DNA of 64,000 nt from Dermabacter sp. (GTDB taxonomy: Bacteria > Actinomycetota > Actinomycetes > Actinomycetales > Dermabacteraceae), in assembly GCA_030538475.1 (NCBI GenBank), contig JAUNTX010000002.1, forward strand, positions 323,975 through 387,974. The letters are read 5' to 3'. The notes beneath the pieces were generated by a model. That model saw nothing but the letters and a program-made list of their open reading frames with translations. It did not search any database and had not been told where the DNA came from. The position numbers and the translations under genes are program-made. Shown in pieces: positions 35,701-43,619 of this stretch. The number at the start of each line of letters is the position of its first letter. The first letter of the stretch is position 1.

Positions 35701-36716
35701 ACGAGGCACGACTCGGGCCACGGGCCCAGGTGGTTCTGATGGTGGCCCTGGTGGCCGTGCTGACCATCGGCCTCAGCGCCATGGCGCCGAACACCTTCCC
35801 CACCCTGCTCAACGCGCAATCGATGATGGGGCAGATCGCCCCGCTCGGAATCTTCGCCCTGTGCATCGGGCTCACCTTCCTCATCGGCGGGATCGACCTG
35901 TCGATCGTCGCGGTCGCCAACACCGCAGCGATCACCGCCGCGCTCGTGGGGAGCGCACTGGCCCCCGTGCTCGGCGGTGCCGGAGCCTCCGCGGTGGGAG
36001 TGCTCGCGGCCCTCGTGGTGGGCCTCGCCGCCGGGGCCATCAACGGCTTCCTCGTCTCCCGGCTGCGGGTGCATCCCATCCCGATCACCCTCGGCACCAT
36101 GAGCATCTACACCGGCATCGGCATGGGGATCACCAAGGGCGCGACCGTCTACGGCACCGGCGACCTCGGGGCACTATCGGAGATGACGGTCATCATGATG
36201 CCGCTGTCCTTCGTCGTGTTCCTCCTGCTCGTGGGCGCGTTCGCCGTGCTCACCATGAAGACCAGGCTCGGGTTCCAGATGTACGCCGTCGGCGAGTCCG
36301 CCAAGGTGGCGCGGTTCGCGCGCCTGCCCGTGGACCGGATCACGATGCTCGTCTACTGCTGCTCGGGCACGCTCGCGGCCGTGGCGGGACTGCTGATGTT
36401 CTCCTCCACCAATTCCGCCAACGTGTCCTTCGCCAGCTCGTACCTCATGCAGGCCATCCTGATCGCCGTGGTCGCCGGGATCGACCCCTACGGGGGCGCG
36501 GGCCGAATGTGGATGATCATCATCGGCGCCGTCGCCATGCAGGAACTCCAAACCGGCATCAACATGGTGCTCGGCACCTGGTCCGGCTCCTCCTTCGCCG
36601 CCAACTTCGTGTGGGGCCTCCTGCTGATCGCCGTGCTCGGCCTGTCGCGGTGGATGTCCACCCGGACCCGCCGGGTGCGCGCCGAAACCATCGAGGCGCA
36701 GCTCGCTCCCACCTAG
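35697..36716 (+). CDS. Ribose-type ABC importer permease
   Basis: 339 residues, homologous to the preceding gene product. Markers include CIGLTFLIGGIDLSIVAVAN (about residue 57) and GIDPYGGAGRMW (about 260). It overlaps the preceding stop by ATGA. It is the last gene of the SorC-controlled operon. Nothing resembling a dehydrogenase, isomerase or aldolase follows, so later steps of the pathway are encoded elsewhere or are not needed for this substrate. Confidence 0.92.
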   Translation: MNEARLGPRAQVVLMVALVAVLTIGLSAMAPNTFPTLLNAQSMMGQIAPLGIFALCIGLTFLIGGIDLSIVAVANTAAITAALVGSALAPVLGGAGASAVGVLAALVVGLAAGAINGFLVSRLRVHPIPITLGTMSIYTGIGMGITKGATVYGTGDLGALSEMTVIMMPLSFVVFLLLVGAFAVLTMKTRLGFQMYAVGESAKVARFARLPVDRITMLVYCCSGTLAAVAGLLMFSSTNSANVSFASSYLMQAILIAVVAGIDPYGGAGRMWMIIIGAVAMQELQTGINMVLGTWSGSSFAANFVWGLLLIAVLGLSRWMSTRTRRVRAETIEAQLAPT

Positions 36717-36821
36717 CACCCGGGCGCTCGCCCACCATCCCCTCGCGGGCGGTGTGGCGGGCGGGCCTCTGGGCGTCGGCCAGCCGTTCCGGGGCTGTCG
36801 CGTCCTCGCTAAGATCGAGTC

Positions 36822-37139
36822 ATGACCACACCCGAGTCAGGCCACGCCGACGCCCAGCCGCCCGGAACGCCCGATGCTTCTGCCGAGGCGTTTCTCGCGC
36901 ACGATTCCTCTTATGAGCGTCGCGCCGAGGCCCGCGACCGCTGGGGCGTCTTCGGCACCACCACCCTCATGGTCACGGCGTTCGTCATGGGCGGGGTCTA
37001 CCTGTACGCCTACGCCATCGATGAGCCGTTCCTCGACGTGCTCCTGCGCCTCTGGTTCCCGATCCTCGTCGGCTACGCCTGCCTCACGCTGGGGATCCGG
37101 CCCTGGAAGCCGCGGGATACCGCTTCGTCTTCCGTGTAG
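36822..37139 (+). CDS. Small two-helix membrane protein, unknown function
   Basis: 105 residues: a polar 43-residue N-terminus, two membrane segments (about 44-65 and 71-92) and a short basic tail. No family is recognised. A TAAGAT hexamer lies six bases before the ATG (36810-36815) with no ribosome-binding site, pointing to a leaderless mRNA. It is convergent with gluQ, whose stop lies 12 bp away. Confidence 0.65.
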   Translation: MTTPESGHADAQPPGTPDASAEAFLAHDSSYERRAEARDRWGVFGTTTLMVTAFVMGGVYLYAYAIDEPFLDVLLRLWFPILVGYACLTLGIRPWKPRDTASSSV

Positions 37140-37151
37140 ACACCCGCGGCG

Positions 37152-38168
37152 CTATGTCAGGCCGGGCCAGTCGTCTGGATCGACGATCCACGGCTGCTTC
37201 GGCATCCGTGCCGGGTCGAGGCGCTCCAGCACGTCGGTCGCGCTGCGGCAGCCCGGAAGTCCCAGGGACTCGCCGATCCGCTGCACCACGTCGGCAGCGC
37301 TCTCCCCACGCTCCATCCGGTCGCGCAGTGTCACCGCGCCATCGCGCTTCGCGAGTCGCGCCCCCTCCGTGTTCAGGGCCAGCGGCACGTGCGCATACTC
37401 CACCGATGCCGAACGCACGGGCGGGCCAGGCCACAGTTCCGGCATCGCGGCCGCGAGCGTGTCGATGAGGTACGCCTGGCGGGGGCTCGAACTCAACAGG
37501 TCATCGCCGCGGACCACCTGATCCACCCCCGAGGCGGCATCATCCACGACCGCCACCAGGTTGTATGCCCACGCGCCGTCGCCGCGGCGAAGCACCAGAT
37601 CATCCACGTCGCCCACGGTGCGCCCCGCAAACACGTCGTGGACCGCGTACTCGCGCACGTCGGCACGTAGCCGCAGCGCGGGCTCGCGACGGAGCGCGGC
37701 CACTTTCGCCCGGCCCTCGCGCCGCTCGTGGTCCGTGAGGTCACGGCACGTGCCCGGATACGCCCCGGGCGGCGCATGCGGGGCCGATGGTGCTTCCAGG
37801 ATTTCGCGTCGGGTGCAATAGCACTCGTAGACGAGGCCGCCGGAGGCAAGGCGCGCCACCACGTCGGCATAGAGGCCCTCGCGTTCGGACTGCCACATCA
37901 CGGGCCCGTCCCACGTCAGCCCGAGCGCCGCGAGGTCAGCCAGTTGACGCTCCGCGGCCCCTTCCCGGACCCGGCTGAGGTCTTCCATGCGCATCACGAA
38001 GCGCCGGGCGGAGCGGCGGGCGAATACCCACGCGAGGATCGCCGTCCGCAGATTCCCCACGTGCAGGTCGCCGCTCGGCGACGGCGCGTACCGGCCTGCG
38101 GGGCCCGTCGGATCGCCGAGTGGGTCCTCTCCAGCCGGGATCGTGCCTGGTGATCCCGCACCGCTCAT
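37152..38168 (-). CDS. gluQ: Glutamyl-Q tRNA(Asp) synthetase
   Basis: 338 residues: the catalytic half of a glutamyl-tRNA synthetase without an anticodon-binding domain. The class I HIGH-like motif is in APSPSGDLHVGNLRTAIL (about 29-46) and the KMSKS-like motif is LAKRDG (about 272). Zinc-type cysteines occur in CYCTRREI and PGTCRDL as in GluQRS. The enzyme attaches glutamate to queuosine at position 34 of tRNA-Asp. The ATG at 38168 follows GAAAGGG; a longer in-frame start is weaker. Its presence implies the cell makes or salvages queuosine, which many actinobacteria do not. Confidence 0.9.
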   Translation of the reverse strand: MSGAGSPGTIPAGEDPLGDPTGPAGRYAPSPSGDLHVGNLRTAILAWVFARRSARRFVMRMEDLSRVREGAAERQLADLAALGLTWDGPVMWQSEREGLYADVVARLASGGLVYECYCTRREILEAPSAPHAPPGAYPGTCRDLTDHERREGRAKVAALRREPALRLRADVREYAVHDVFAGRTVGDVDDLVLRRGDGAWAYNLVAVVDDAASGVDQVVRGDDLLSSSPRQAYLIDTLAAAMPELWPGPPVRSASVEYAHVPLALNTEGARLAKRDGAVTLRDRMERGESAADVVQRIGESLGLPGCRSATDVLERLDPARMPKQPWIVDPDDWPGLT

Positions 38169-38207
38169 AGTCGCCCTTTCCGTGTTTTCTGCCTTCCCAT
38201 AACCAAA

Positions 38208-38240
38208 GCCCCGCCGCCCCAGGAGAGGGGTCGGCGGGGC
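38208..38240 (-). terminator. Rho-independent terminator of the minus-strand gene at 38284
   Basis: A 9-bp stem (GCCCCGCCG at 38208-38216 with CGGCGGGGC at 38232-38240), extended inside by CCCC/GGGG. On the minus strand the hairpin is followed by TTTGGTT. It lies between the stop of the basic membrane protein gene and the start of gluQ. Confidence 0.7.
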
Positions 38241-38283
38241 CAAGGCTGCCCGGGCGCGGCCCGGGACTCACGAGGGATATGGC

Positions 38284-39006
38284 TCAGGCATCGCCCTTGT
38301 GCGTGTTCTTGTCGTCGTCGGAGAGTGCACCGGTGACGTCACCGGCGTCGGCCGATGCCACGGAGTCCGAAACGTCGTCCGAATCGGCATCGGTGGACCC
38401 GGCGGCCGGGTAGTGCGCCCGCGCGAAGTCGGCAGGCGGCGCCCACGGATCCTCGACCGGGCGAGTCTTCTGCCACGCCACATACCCGGCAGCGCCCGCA
38501 ACAGCGGCAATACCGAGGACGATCAGCACGGTGCCGGCGCGGCTCTTCTTCTTTTGCTTGACGGGGCTCGTGAGGGCGGCGTGACGAATCGTCGGCGACC
38601 CCTTCTCCCACTCGGAACGCGCGGCATCGACCGCGGCGGTCACGGCGGCGGCAACGGTCGCGTTCGTCGCGTCAGCGGTGCGGCGCGCGCGGGGGAGGTA
38701 GTCAGCCTCGAAGTCCTCGCGGAAGTTCTTCACGCGGGGGCTCACGTTCTCATCGAGCGTGTGGCTCAGGCGATCCTGCAGATCGTGCAGGCGGTCGCTG
38801 CCGTCGGCAAGACCCTTGCGCAGCTTCTTCTCCACGCGAGGACCGTACTCGCCGTAAATGTCGCTCGCCTTCTTGCGTGCTTCCTTCGATGCCTCGGAGA
38901 AGAGCGGTCCCGCATTGTTCACGACCTTGCCCAGCGTGCGCTCCGCGCGCTTGGCCTGCTTCTTCGCCTTCTTCTTGGCGGCTTTCTTGCTCTGTGTCAA
39001 AGCCAT
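38284..39006 (-). CDS. Basic single-pass membrane protein, unknown function
   Basis: 240 residues. A Lys/Ala-rich head (KKAAKKKAKKQAKRAER, about 6-22) is followed by a helical, charged region likely to form coiled coil (about 30-110), one transmembrane segment (about 165-185) preceded by KQKKKSR, and an acidic Asp/Ser-rich tail. The basic end is probably cytoplasmic and could bind nucleic acid, which is speculation. GAAAGGG stands before the ATG at 39006; an upstream in-frame ATG adds six residues. No homologous domain is recognised. Confidence 0.7.
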   Translation of the reverse strand: MALTQSKKAAKKKAKKQAKRAERTLGKVVNNAGPLFSEASKEARKKASDIYGEYGPRVEKKLRKGLADGSDRLHDLQDRLSHTLDENVSPRVKNFREDFEADYLPRARRTADATNATVAAAVTAAVDAARSEWEKGSPTIRHAALTSPVKQKKKSRAGTVLIVLGIAAVAGAAGYVAWQKTRPVEDPWAPPADFARAHYPAAGSTDADSDDVSDSVASADAGDVTGALSDDDKNTHKGDA

Positions 39007-39524
39007 GACCGACCCTTTCGTCATGTTCTGCCGATTGCTTCAGCAATGATTGTTGGACCACGGTGCGTTCAGTGCGCCGCGTCGGCGCAGCACGGCGCGC
39101 ATCGACGCATCGCAACACGCCCAACCCTACCCGCGTCTGTTCCACCCATCACAGATTTTTCGCAGGGTGCAGGGCTGTGAGCTGGCATCACCCCCGGTTC
39201 ACCCGCCGCCCGCGTCCGAGCCTCTCCCTCGCATCCCGACTGCATCGCTTCCACGTGCCAGCTTTGCATTCTGGTCGCCAGCGTTCACATACCCCGTGCT
39301 TAACCGCCGCCCGCCCCCAGCTACCCGCTACGCATCCCCTATCTGCGTCCAGGTGCCCGCCGCGCGTCTTCGTTGCCTGCATCCGCGTCGTCATTACGCG
39401 TTCTTGCCGCGCAGGCACCCGTGCCCACCGCTTCGCGTCGCCACCCGACACCACAGATACACACTGCGCATGCTCCTCACTTGCATCCAGGTGCCCGCCG
39501 CGGCACGTGTGGGAGACTTGTTGC
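39007..39524. other. 518-bp C-rich spacer upstream of ppiA
   Basis: No gene is supported. From about 39100 the plus strand is pyrimidine-rich with far more C than G. Two 21-bp direct repeats containing TCCAGGTGCCCGCCGCG (39344-39364 and 39482-39502, one mismatch) occur, the second ending just before the ppiA ribosome-binding region. Confidence 0.6.
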
Positions 39525-40061
39525 ATGTTTGCAACGCTTCATACCAATCACGGCGACATCCGCCTCGAACTGTTCCCGAACCACGCGCCGAAGACCGTGG
39601 CCAACTTCGTTGAACTCGCCAAGGGCGAGCGCGAATTCGTGAACCCGCTCAGCGGCGCGAAGGAAAAGCGCCCCTTCTACGACGGCGTGATCTTCCACCG
39701 CATCATCGACGGCTTCATGGTGCAGGGCGGCGACCCGACCGGCACCGGTACCGGCGGCCCCGGTTACAACTTCGACGATGAAATCTCCGAGAAGAACTTC
39801 AACGAGCCCTACAAGCTCGCGATGGCGAACGCTGGCAAGCGTACGAACGCCATCACCGGCCAGCCTTCCGGCACGAACGGCTCGCAGTTCTTCATCACCG
39901 TTGCCCCCACCCAGTACCTGCACGGCAAGCACACCGTGTTCGGTGAGGTGGCCGACGACGAGTCGAAGGCTGTCGTGGACGCGATCGCCAAGGTTGCCAC
40001 CGACCAGCGGGATCGCCCCCTGGACGACGTGGTCATCAACTCGATCACCGTCGAAGACTGA
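39525..40061 (+). CDS. ppiA: Cyclophilin-type peptidyl-prolyl cis-trans isomerase
   Basis: 178-residue cytoplasmic cyclophilin (no signal peptide). The active-site blocks are intact: FYDGVIFHRIIDGFMVQGGD (about 51-70, with the catalytic Arg), NGSQFFIT (about 120) and the HTVFGEV segment (about 143). It is close in length and sequence to mycobacterial PpiA and, as there, sits next to a rhomboid protease gene. Start: ATG 39525 with GGGAG ten bases upstream; longer versions of the frame are non-coding in composition. A strong terminator follows at 40159. Confidence 0.95.
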   Translation: MFATLHTNHGDIRLELFPNHAPKTVANFVELAKGEREFVNPLSGAKEKRPFYDGVIFHRIIDGFMVQGGDPTGTGTGGPGYNFDDEISEKNFNEPYKLAMANAGKRTNAITGQPSGTNGSQFFITVAPTQYLHGKHTVFGEVADDESKAVVDAIAKVATDQRDRPLDDVVINSITVED

Positions 40062-40158
40062 TTCTCAAGAGTCCGGGCGCCGCGGCGATGTCATCGCCGC
40101 CGTCCCCGGCACAGCAGTGATCTGCCGAACAGCGCATCAGCGCTGATCTGACGGCATG

Positions 40159-40194
40159 AAGGAGCGGCACCCCAACCGGGGTGCCGCTCCTTTG
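40159..40194 (+). terminator. Rho-independent terminator of ppiA
   Basis: A perfect 15-bp stem (AAGGAGCGGCACCCC at 40159-40173 with its complement at 40178-40192) around AACC, followed by a short T run. Confidence 0.85.
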
Positions 40195-40511
40195 CTGCGT
40201 GCCCCTCCGCGCTCTTCGCGATCTGCATGCTTTTCCTCGATGCCCAGCTCTTCCTCGACCTGTGCCTCCCCAACACCGCCCCACGCGGGCCGCACCATTT
40301 AGGTTGCCTGCCCCATCCAAGCCTCGTCGCCAGCTCCCGTCCCGGATGAACCCTCTTCGCCCCGCGGGCTCTGTTCTGGCTGCGTCCCTGTGCCTCTTCC
40401 TCGACAGCAGGTGCGCGACCGCGGCTTTCCGAACACCGCCCCACCCGCGTACCGCTTCGCCGTCACTCCATCCGCGTTTCCCCACCCGCGAGCCGCCTCG
40501 CTCCCGTGCCG

Positions 40512-40564
40512 CGGCGACAATCGATGGCGACTTGCGGCTTCTTAGTCGCCATCGATTGTCACCG
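40512..40564. repeat. Palindromic repeat family, copy A
   Basis: Two arms of 17 bp pair perfectly (GACAATCGATGGCGACT at 40516-40532 and its complement at 40544-40560) around an 11-nt loop, with further pairing outside. It shares GATGGCGACT and AGTCGCCATC with copies B, C and D. Confidence 0.85.
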
Positions 40565-40778
40565 TGCGAGAGCACCCCTATCCGCTGCCGATCTGTTGCC
40601 CAAACGGATGCGTCCCCTTCTCGGGTCGAGAGTCGCGGGTTGTGGGGCGTGAGTTGCGGGCCACGTGGAGCTTCATGCCATGCCCAGATGATTCGCCAGA
40701 TCCCAACCTGATCCTCGGCACTCTCGGCACTCTCCGCATCCTCCGCATCCTCGGGTGCTCGACCTGCTCTGCTCGCGT

Positions 40779-40829
40779 GGTGACGATAGATGGCGACTCG
40801 CGACTCTCTATTCGCCACCTTTTGTCACC
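40779..40829. repeat. Palindromic repeat family, copy B
   Basis: Left arm GGTGACGATAGATGGCGAC (40779-40797) and right arm at 40811-40829 pair at 15 of 19 positions. The left flank GCTCGCGTGG is shared with copy C. This is the most degenerate copy on the right side. Confidence 0.75.
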
Positions 40830-40832
40830 TCG

Positions 40833-40907
40833 GCGCGGAACGGCGATCTGACGCGGAACGTAGATCTTCGGCGTGAAACGGAGATCTTCGGCGCGGAGTG
40901 GAGAGCT
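40833..40907 (+). repeat. Four imperfect tandem repeats of about 20 bp
   Basis: Units of the form GCGCGGAACGGAGATCTTCG start at about 40833, 40852, 40871 and 40891, with several substitutions between units. No open frame follows the period. It directly follows palindrome copy B. Confidence 0.65.
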
Positions 40908-41030
40908 GCAACTGCGCTGTAGAAGCGCTGCAGCCGCAAGGCCGCCGCTCTAGAGTCCCCCTGATACCGCTTCGCTGCGCATCGATAGCCCTGCCCATTC
41001 GGGGCGTGAACTCCGTGGTGCTCGCGTGGG

Positions 41031-41075
41031 GACGATAGATGGCAACTTAGAGGTTCTTAGTCGCCATCCATCGTC
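41031..41075. repeat. Palindromic repeat family, copy C
   Basis: GACGATAGATGGCAACT (41031-41047) pairs with 41059-41075 at 15 of 17 positions. The loop end TTCTTAG is the same as in copy A and the left flank GCTCGCGTGG is the same as in copy B. Confidence 0.8.
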
Positions 41076-41185
41076 GCCGTGGTGTGGGGAGCCCGGATCA
41101 AGGAGCAAACCGGTAGCCACCGGCGCACCGCATCAGCCCGGCCGCGTCCCGCTCGCGCTCACCTCGGTGGGGTAGAAATGGGCGC

Positions 41186-42202
41186 ATGAGTGCGAACCCA
41201 CCGAGCTACGGATACGACCCCACACAGAGCCCGGGCGGTGGCCCCGCTGCGGGCGGCGCCCAGGGAGGGCAGGCCTGGTCGAGTGGTTCTCCGCACGAGG
41301 GCACGGCGCATGCGCCCACGTGCCCGCGGCATCCGGATCGGACATCGCTCATTCGCTGTCAACGCTGCGGCCGACCCGCGTGCACGGAGTGTCAGCGCCG
41401 CGCGGCAGTGGGCGTGCAGTGCGTGGATTGCGTGCGGGAGGCGGAGGCGCAGCAGCGGGCCACGCGGCCGCGAACCGCCGTGGGGGCGTCCCCGGTCGCG
41501 GGCGCGCCAGTCGTCACGTACACGATTATGGGGATCGCTGGCGCCGTGTATCTCCTGCAGATGCTCGGGCTGGATAACCTGCTCGCGCAGTGGTTCATGT
41601 TCGCCCCGTTCCGGGTGCTCGCGATGCCGTGGACGTTCATCACCAGTGGTTTCCTGCACGGGTCGATCGCGCACCTGGCGTTGAACCTTTACGCCCTGTG
41701 GGTGGTGGGTCAGTATCTCGAGCGGACGCTTGGGCATTGGCGGTACGCCGCGACGTTCCTCGTGAGCGTCATCGGGGGCCACGTGGCGGTGCTGCTGATC
41801 GCTTCGCCCGTGAGCGACGCGTGGTTTACGGGGACGGTGGGGGCGTCCGGCGGCCTCTTCGGCCTGTTCGGCGCGCTTTTGGTAGTGCAGCGGCGCATGG
41901 GTTCGCAGGCCACGCAGGTGTTCGTGCTCATTGCCTTGAACTTCGTGATTTCTTTCCTGTACCCGAACATTTCGTGGCAGGGCCATCTGGGCGGCCTGGT
42001 GACGGGGGCGGCGATTGCGGCGCTCATGTTCGCTTTCCGACCGAAGGCGACGCCCGGTGCGGATCGGGCGGCGCTCGCGAAGAAGTCCGCGCTCATGCAC
42101 ACGCTCGTGATGGCGGGTGTCCTACTGGTCCTCGTGATTTTGGCCGTGGTCAAGGTGGTGCTGGCGCTGTCTGCGGGCGCTGCTCTGCCGCTACTTCCGT
42201 AG
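41186..42202 (+). CDS. Rhomboid family intramembrane serine protease with N-terminal zinc finger
   Basis: 338 residues. A Gly/Pro-rich head is followed by a B-box-like zinc finger (CPRHPDRTSLIRCQRCGRP and further cysteines, about 46-80), then six membrane helices. The catalytic dyad is visible: Ser221 in GASGGLFG and His267 in WQGHLGG; the HLALNLYALW block of helix 2 is also present. It cleaves transmembrane substrates, which are unknown here. The zinc finger would lie in the cytoplasm. ATG at 41186 lies seven bases after a TAGAAA-type -10 element. The DnaA-box cluster begins 34 bp after the stop. Confidence 0.93.
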   Translation: MSANPPSYGYDPTQSPGGGPAAGGAQGGQAWSSGSPHEGTAHAPTCPRHPDRTSLIRCQRCGRPACTECQRRAAVGVQCVDCVREAEAQQRATRPRTAVGASPVAGAPVVTYTIMGIAGAVYLLQMLGLDNLLAQWFMFAPFRVLAMPWTFITSGFLHGSIAHLALNLYALWVVGQYLERTLGHWRYAATFLVSVIGGHVAVLLIASPVSDAWFTGTVGASGGLFGLFGALLVVQRRMGSQATQVFVLIALNFVISFLYPNISWQGHLGGLVTGAAIAALMFAFRPKATPGADRAALAKKSALMHTLVMAGVLLVLVILAVVKVVLALSAGAALPLLP

Positions 42203-42235
42203 TTTTTCGTCACCGGGCGGCCTCCCGCCTCGCGG

Positions 42236-42564
42236 TTATCCACAGGCTTTGTCCACAGTCGCGGGCTGCGCTGGGGATGCGTGGTTACTCCGGGTGTCCT
42301 CGATCATCCACAACGGTATCCACAGGTGTGGAAAAATGACAGACATGTATTTTCCCAGCTCACAGCGCCTTCATTGTGGTTATCCACAGAGATGAGAAGC
42401 GTTATCGGGTGGTGTGTGGATGGTGGCGCGCGGGTTCGGTAGCTCCGGGGCCGACGGAATCCTCCGAATCGTCACGCCTTATCCCCAAGATTCTCGGTCG
42501 CGGCTAGGCGTCGGCGGGCCCTCGATGTGCACAACCGCCAAAGTTATACACAATGTTGTCCACG
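42236..42564. other. DnaA-box cluster (candidate replication origin)
   Basis: Three perfect boxes (TTATCCACA at 42236-42244 and 42380-42388; TTGTCCACA at 42249-42257) and seven with one mismatch (42304-42312, 42316-42324, 42479-42487, 42544-42552 and 42556-42564 on plus; 42327-42335 and 42526-42534 on minus) lie in 330 bp. Two boxes are followed by a related element of the form AATGACAGNCNTGTA (about 42335 and 42574). The region is AT-richer than its surroundings and contains no gene. Number and density match actinobacterial oriC, but dnaA and dnaN are not in the window. Confidence 0.7.
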
Positions 42565-42607
42565 ATTGGGGAGAATGACAGTCGTGTAGTTCCCGGACCT
42601 TGGGTGT

Positions 42608-42725
42608 GCTGCCGCATCGAGGGGGTGGGTGTCGAATCGACCGGTCCAGTTTTCACAGGCCTCGGGCACGCTGCCGCGTCGGGGGTGTCGACACGACCGG
42701 CCCAGCCTTCACAGACCTCGGGCGC
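42608..42725 (+). repeat. Two tandem copies of a roughly 60-bp unit beside the DnaA boxes
   Basis: Units 42608-42669 and 42670-42725 both begin GCTGCCGC and both contain CGACCGG, CAG and TTCACAG followed by CCTCGGGC, with a few substitutions and a 6-bp length difference. No coding frame is supported. Confidence 0.7.
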
Positions 42726-42768
42726 GCCGCCCCACCCGCGACCGCTCAAAAATCTCCCCCGCCCGCCC

Positions 42769-42857
42769 GCTCCCCCAAGGAGGCGGGGGATCAGCCGGCA
42801 TGGTCGGCGTGAGCGTGGCCGTGGATACCGCTCCCCCCGACGAGGCAGGGGATCAGC
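42769..42857 (+). repeat. Pair of direct repeats of about 27 bp, each a weak hairpin
   Basis: GCTCCCCCAAGGAGG... (42769-42795) and GCTCCCCCCGACGAGG... (42830-42857) both end GGGGATCAGC and each can fold through C and G runs. They lie downstream of the pcp stop and could serve as minus-strand terminators. Confidence 0.55.
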
Positions 42858-42929
42858 ATCGGAGCGCGACGACAACGGCGTTCCGCTCCGCGACTGAGTA
42901 CATCACCGCGCGTGGTTCAAGCCACCGGC

Positions 42930-43619
42930 TTAGGCCACGGTGCCGCCGGTGATGGCTGCGTCGGCGATCCCGCGGCTCCACACGTCGGCGCTGACCTGAG
43001 CGATCTGCGCGAGGGCCTGCGCGGAGGTGGCGATGGGGAGGTCGCGTTCGGCGGGAACGTGGACGAAGCCGCCGATCCGCGCGGCGCCTTCGCCGTGGCC
43101 GGTGGTGGCCAGGTGGTGCATGAGGCGGTAAAAGACGTCGTTGCACACGTAGGTGCCCGCGGTGTTGGAGACGGCGGCGGGAATGCCGCACTCGACGAGG
43201 GTGGCGGTGCTGCGCTTGATGGGCAGCGTCGCGAAGTAGGCGGCGGGGCCTCCGGTCACGCAAGGCACATCGATGGGGGAGGCGCCAGCATTGTCGGGGA
43301 TGCGCGCGTCCTGGATGTTGATGGCGACGCGTTCCGGGCCGACGGCGGTGCGCCCCGCGGCGAGGCCCGTCGCGATAACGATGGTGGCGCCCGTGGCGTC
43401 GATGGCGTCCGTCAGCAGATCGCCCGCCGTGCTGAACTCGACGGGCAACTGCACCACGTCCACCACGTCCACAGACATTCCCGCGCCGTGCAACTCCGCC
43501 CCGCCCGAGGGCGTGGGCGTGCACAGCAGGTCGCGGGCGGCGAGGACCGCTTCCCACGATTCGTTGATGCTGGCTCCGTCGAAGGGGTGGAAGCCGGTGA
43601 GGAGGATGCGGGGGTTCAT
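42930..43619 (-). CDS. pcp: Pyroglutamyl-peptidase I (peptidase family C15)
   Basis: 229 residues; removes N-terminal pyroglutamate from peptides in the cytoplasm. The catalytic triad can be placed: Glu97 in GPERVAIN, Cys159 in NTAGTYVCNDVFYRLM and His187 in GGFVHVPAE. The family opening ILLTGFHPFDGASINESW (about 5-22) is present. Start ATG 43619 begins MNPRILLTGF; a longer in-frame start adds 27 unlikely residues. A TACTCT hexamer six bases upstream suggests a leaderless transcript. It stands alone and points toward the DnaA-box cluster. Confidence 0.94.
   Translation of the reverse strand: MNPRILLTGFHPFDGASINESWEAVLAARDLLCTPTPSGGAELHGAGMSVDVVDVVQLPVEFSTAGDLLTDAIDATGATIVIATGLAAGRTAVGPERVAINIQDARIPDNAGASPIDVPCVTGGPAAYFATLPIKRSTATLVECGIPAAVSNTAGTYVCNDVFYRLMHHLATTGHGEGAARIGGFVHVPAERDLPIATSAQALAQIAQVSADVWSRGIADAAITGGTVA

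Larger units (their letters stand above)
40195..41185. other. Non-coding spacer of about 1 kb rich in repeats
   Basis: Between the ppiA terminator and the rhomboid gene no reading frame has family features or start signals; open frames of 170-260 codons here are of random composition and broken by the repeats. The spacer holds three copies of the palindromic repeat family and an approximately 20-bp tandem repeat, listed separately. The first half is C-rich on the plus strand. Confidence 0.6.

Noticed and set aside
39063..39524. N-terminal extension of the cyclophilin by about 150 residues
   Set aside because: The extension is Pro/Arg/His-rich spacer DNA with repeats; a well-placed ATG and length match to PpiA support the short form.
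40045..40818. Open frames of 170-260 codons on both strands between ppiA and the rhomboid gene
   Set aside because: They have no start signals or recognisable domains and run through a terminator and palindromic repeats.
40512..41075. CRISPR array from repeated GATGGCGACT words
   Set aside because: The repeats are palindromes at irregular spacing with shared flanks and no unique spacers of constant length; no cas gene is present.
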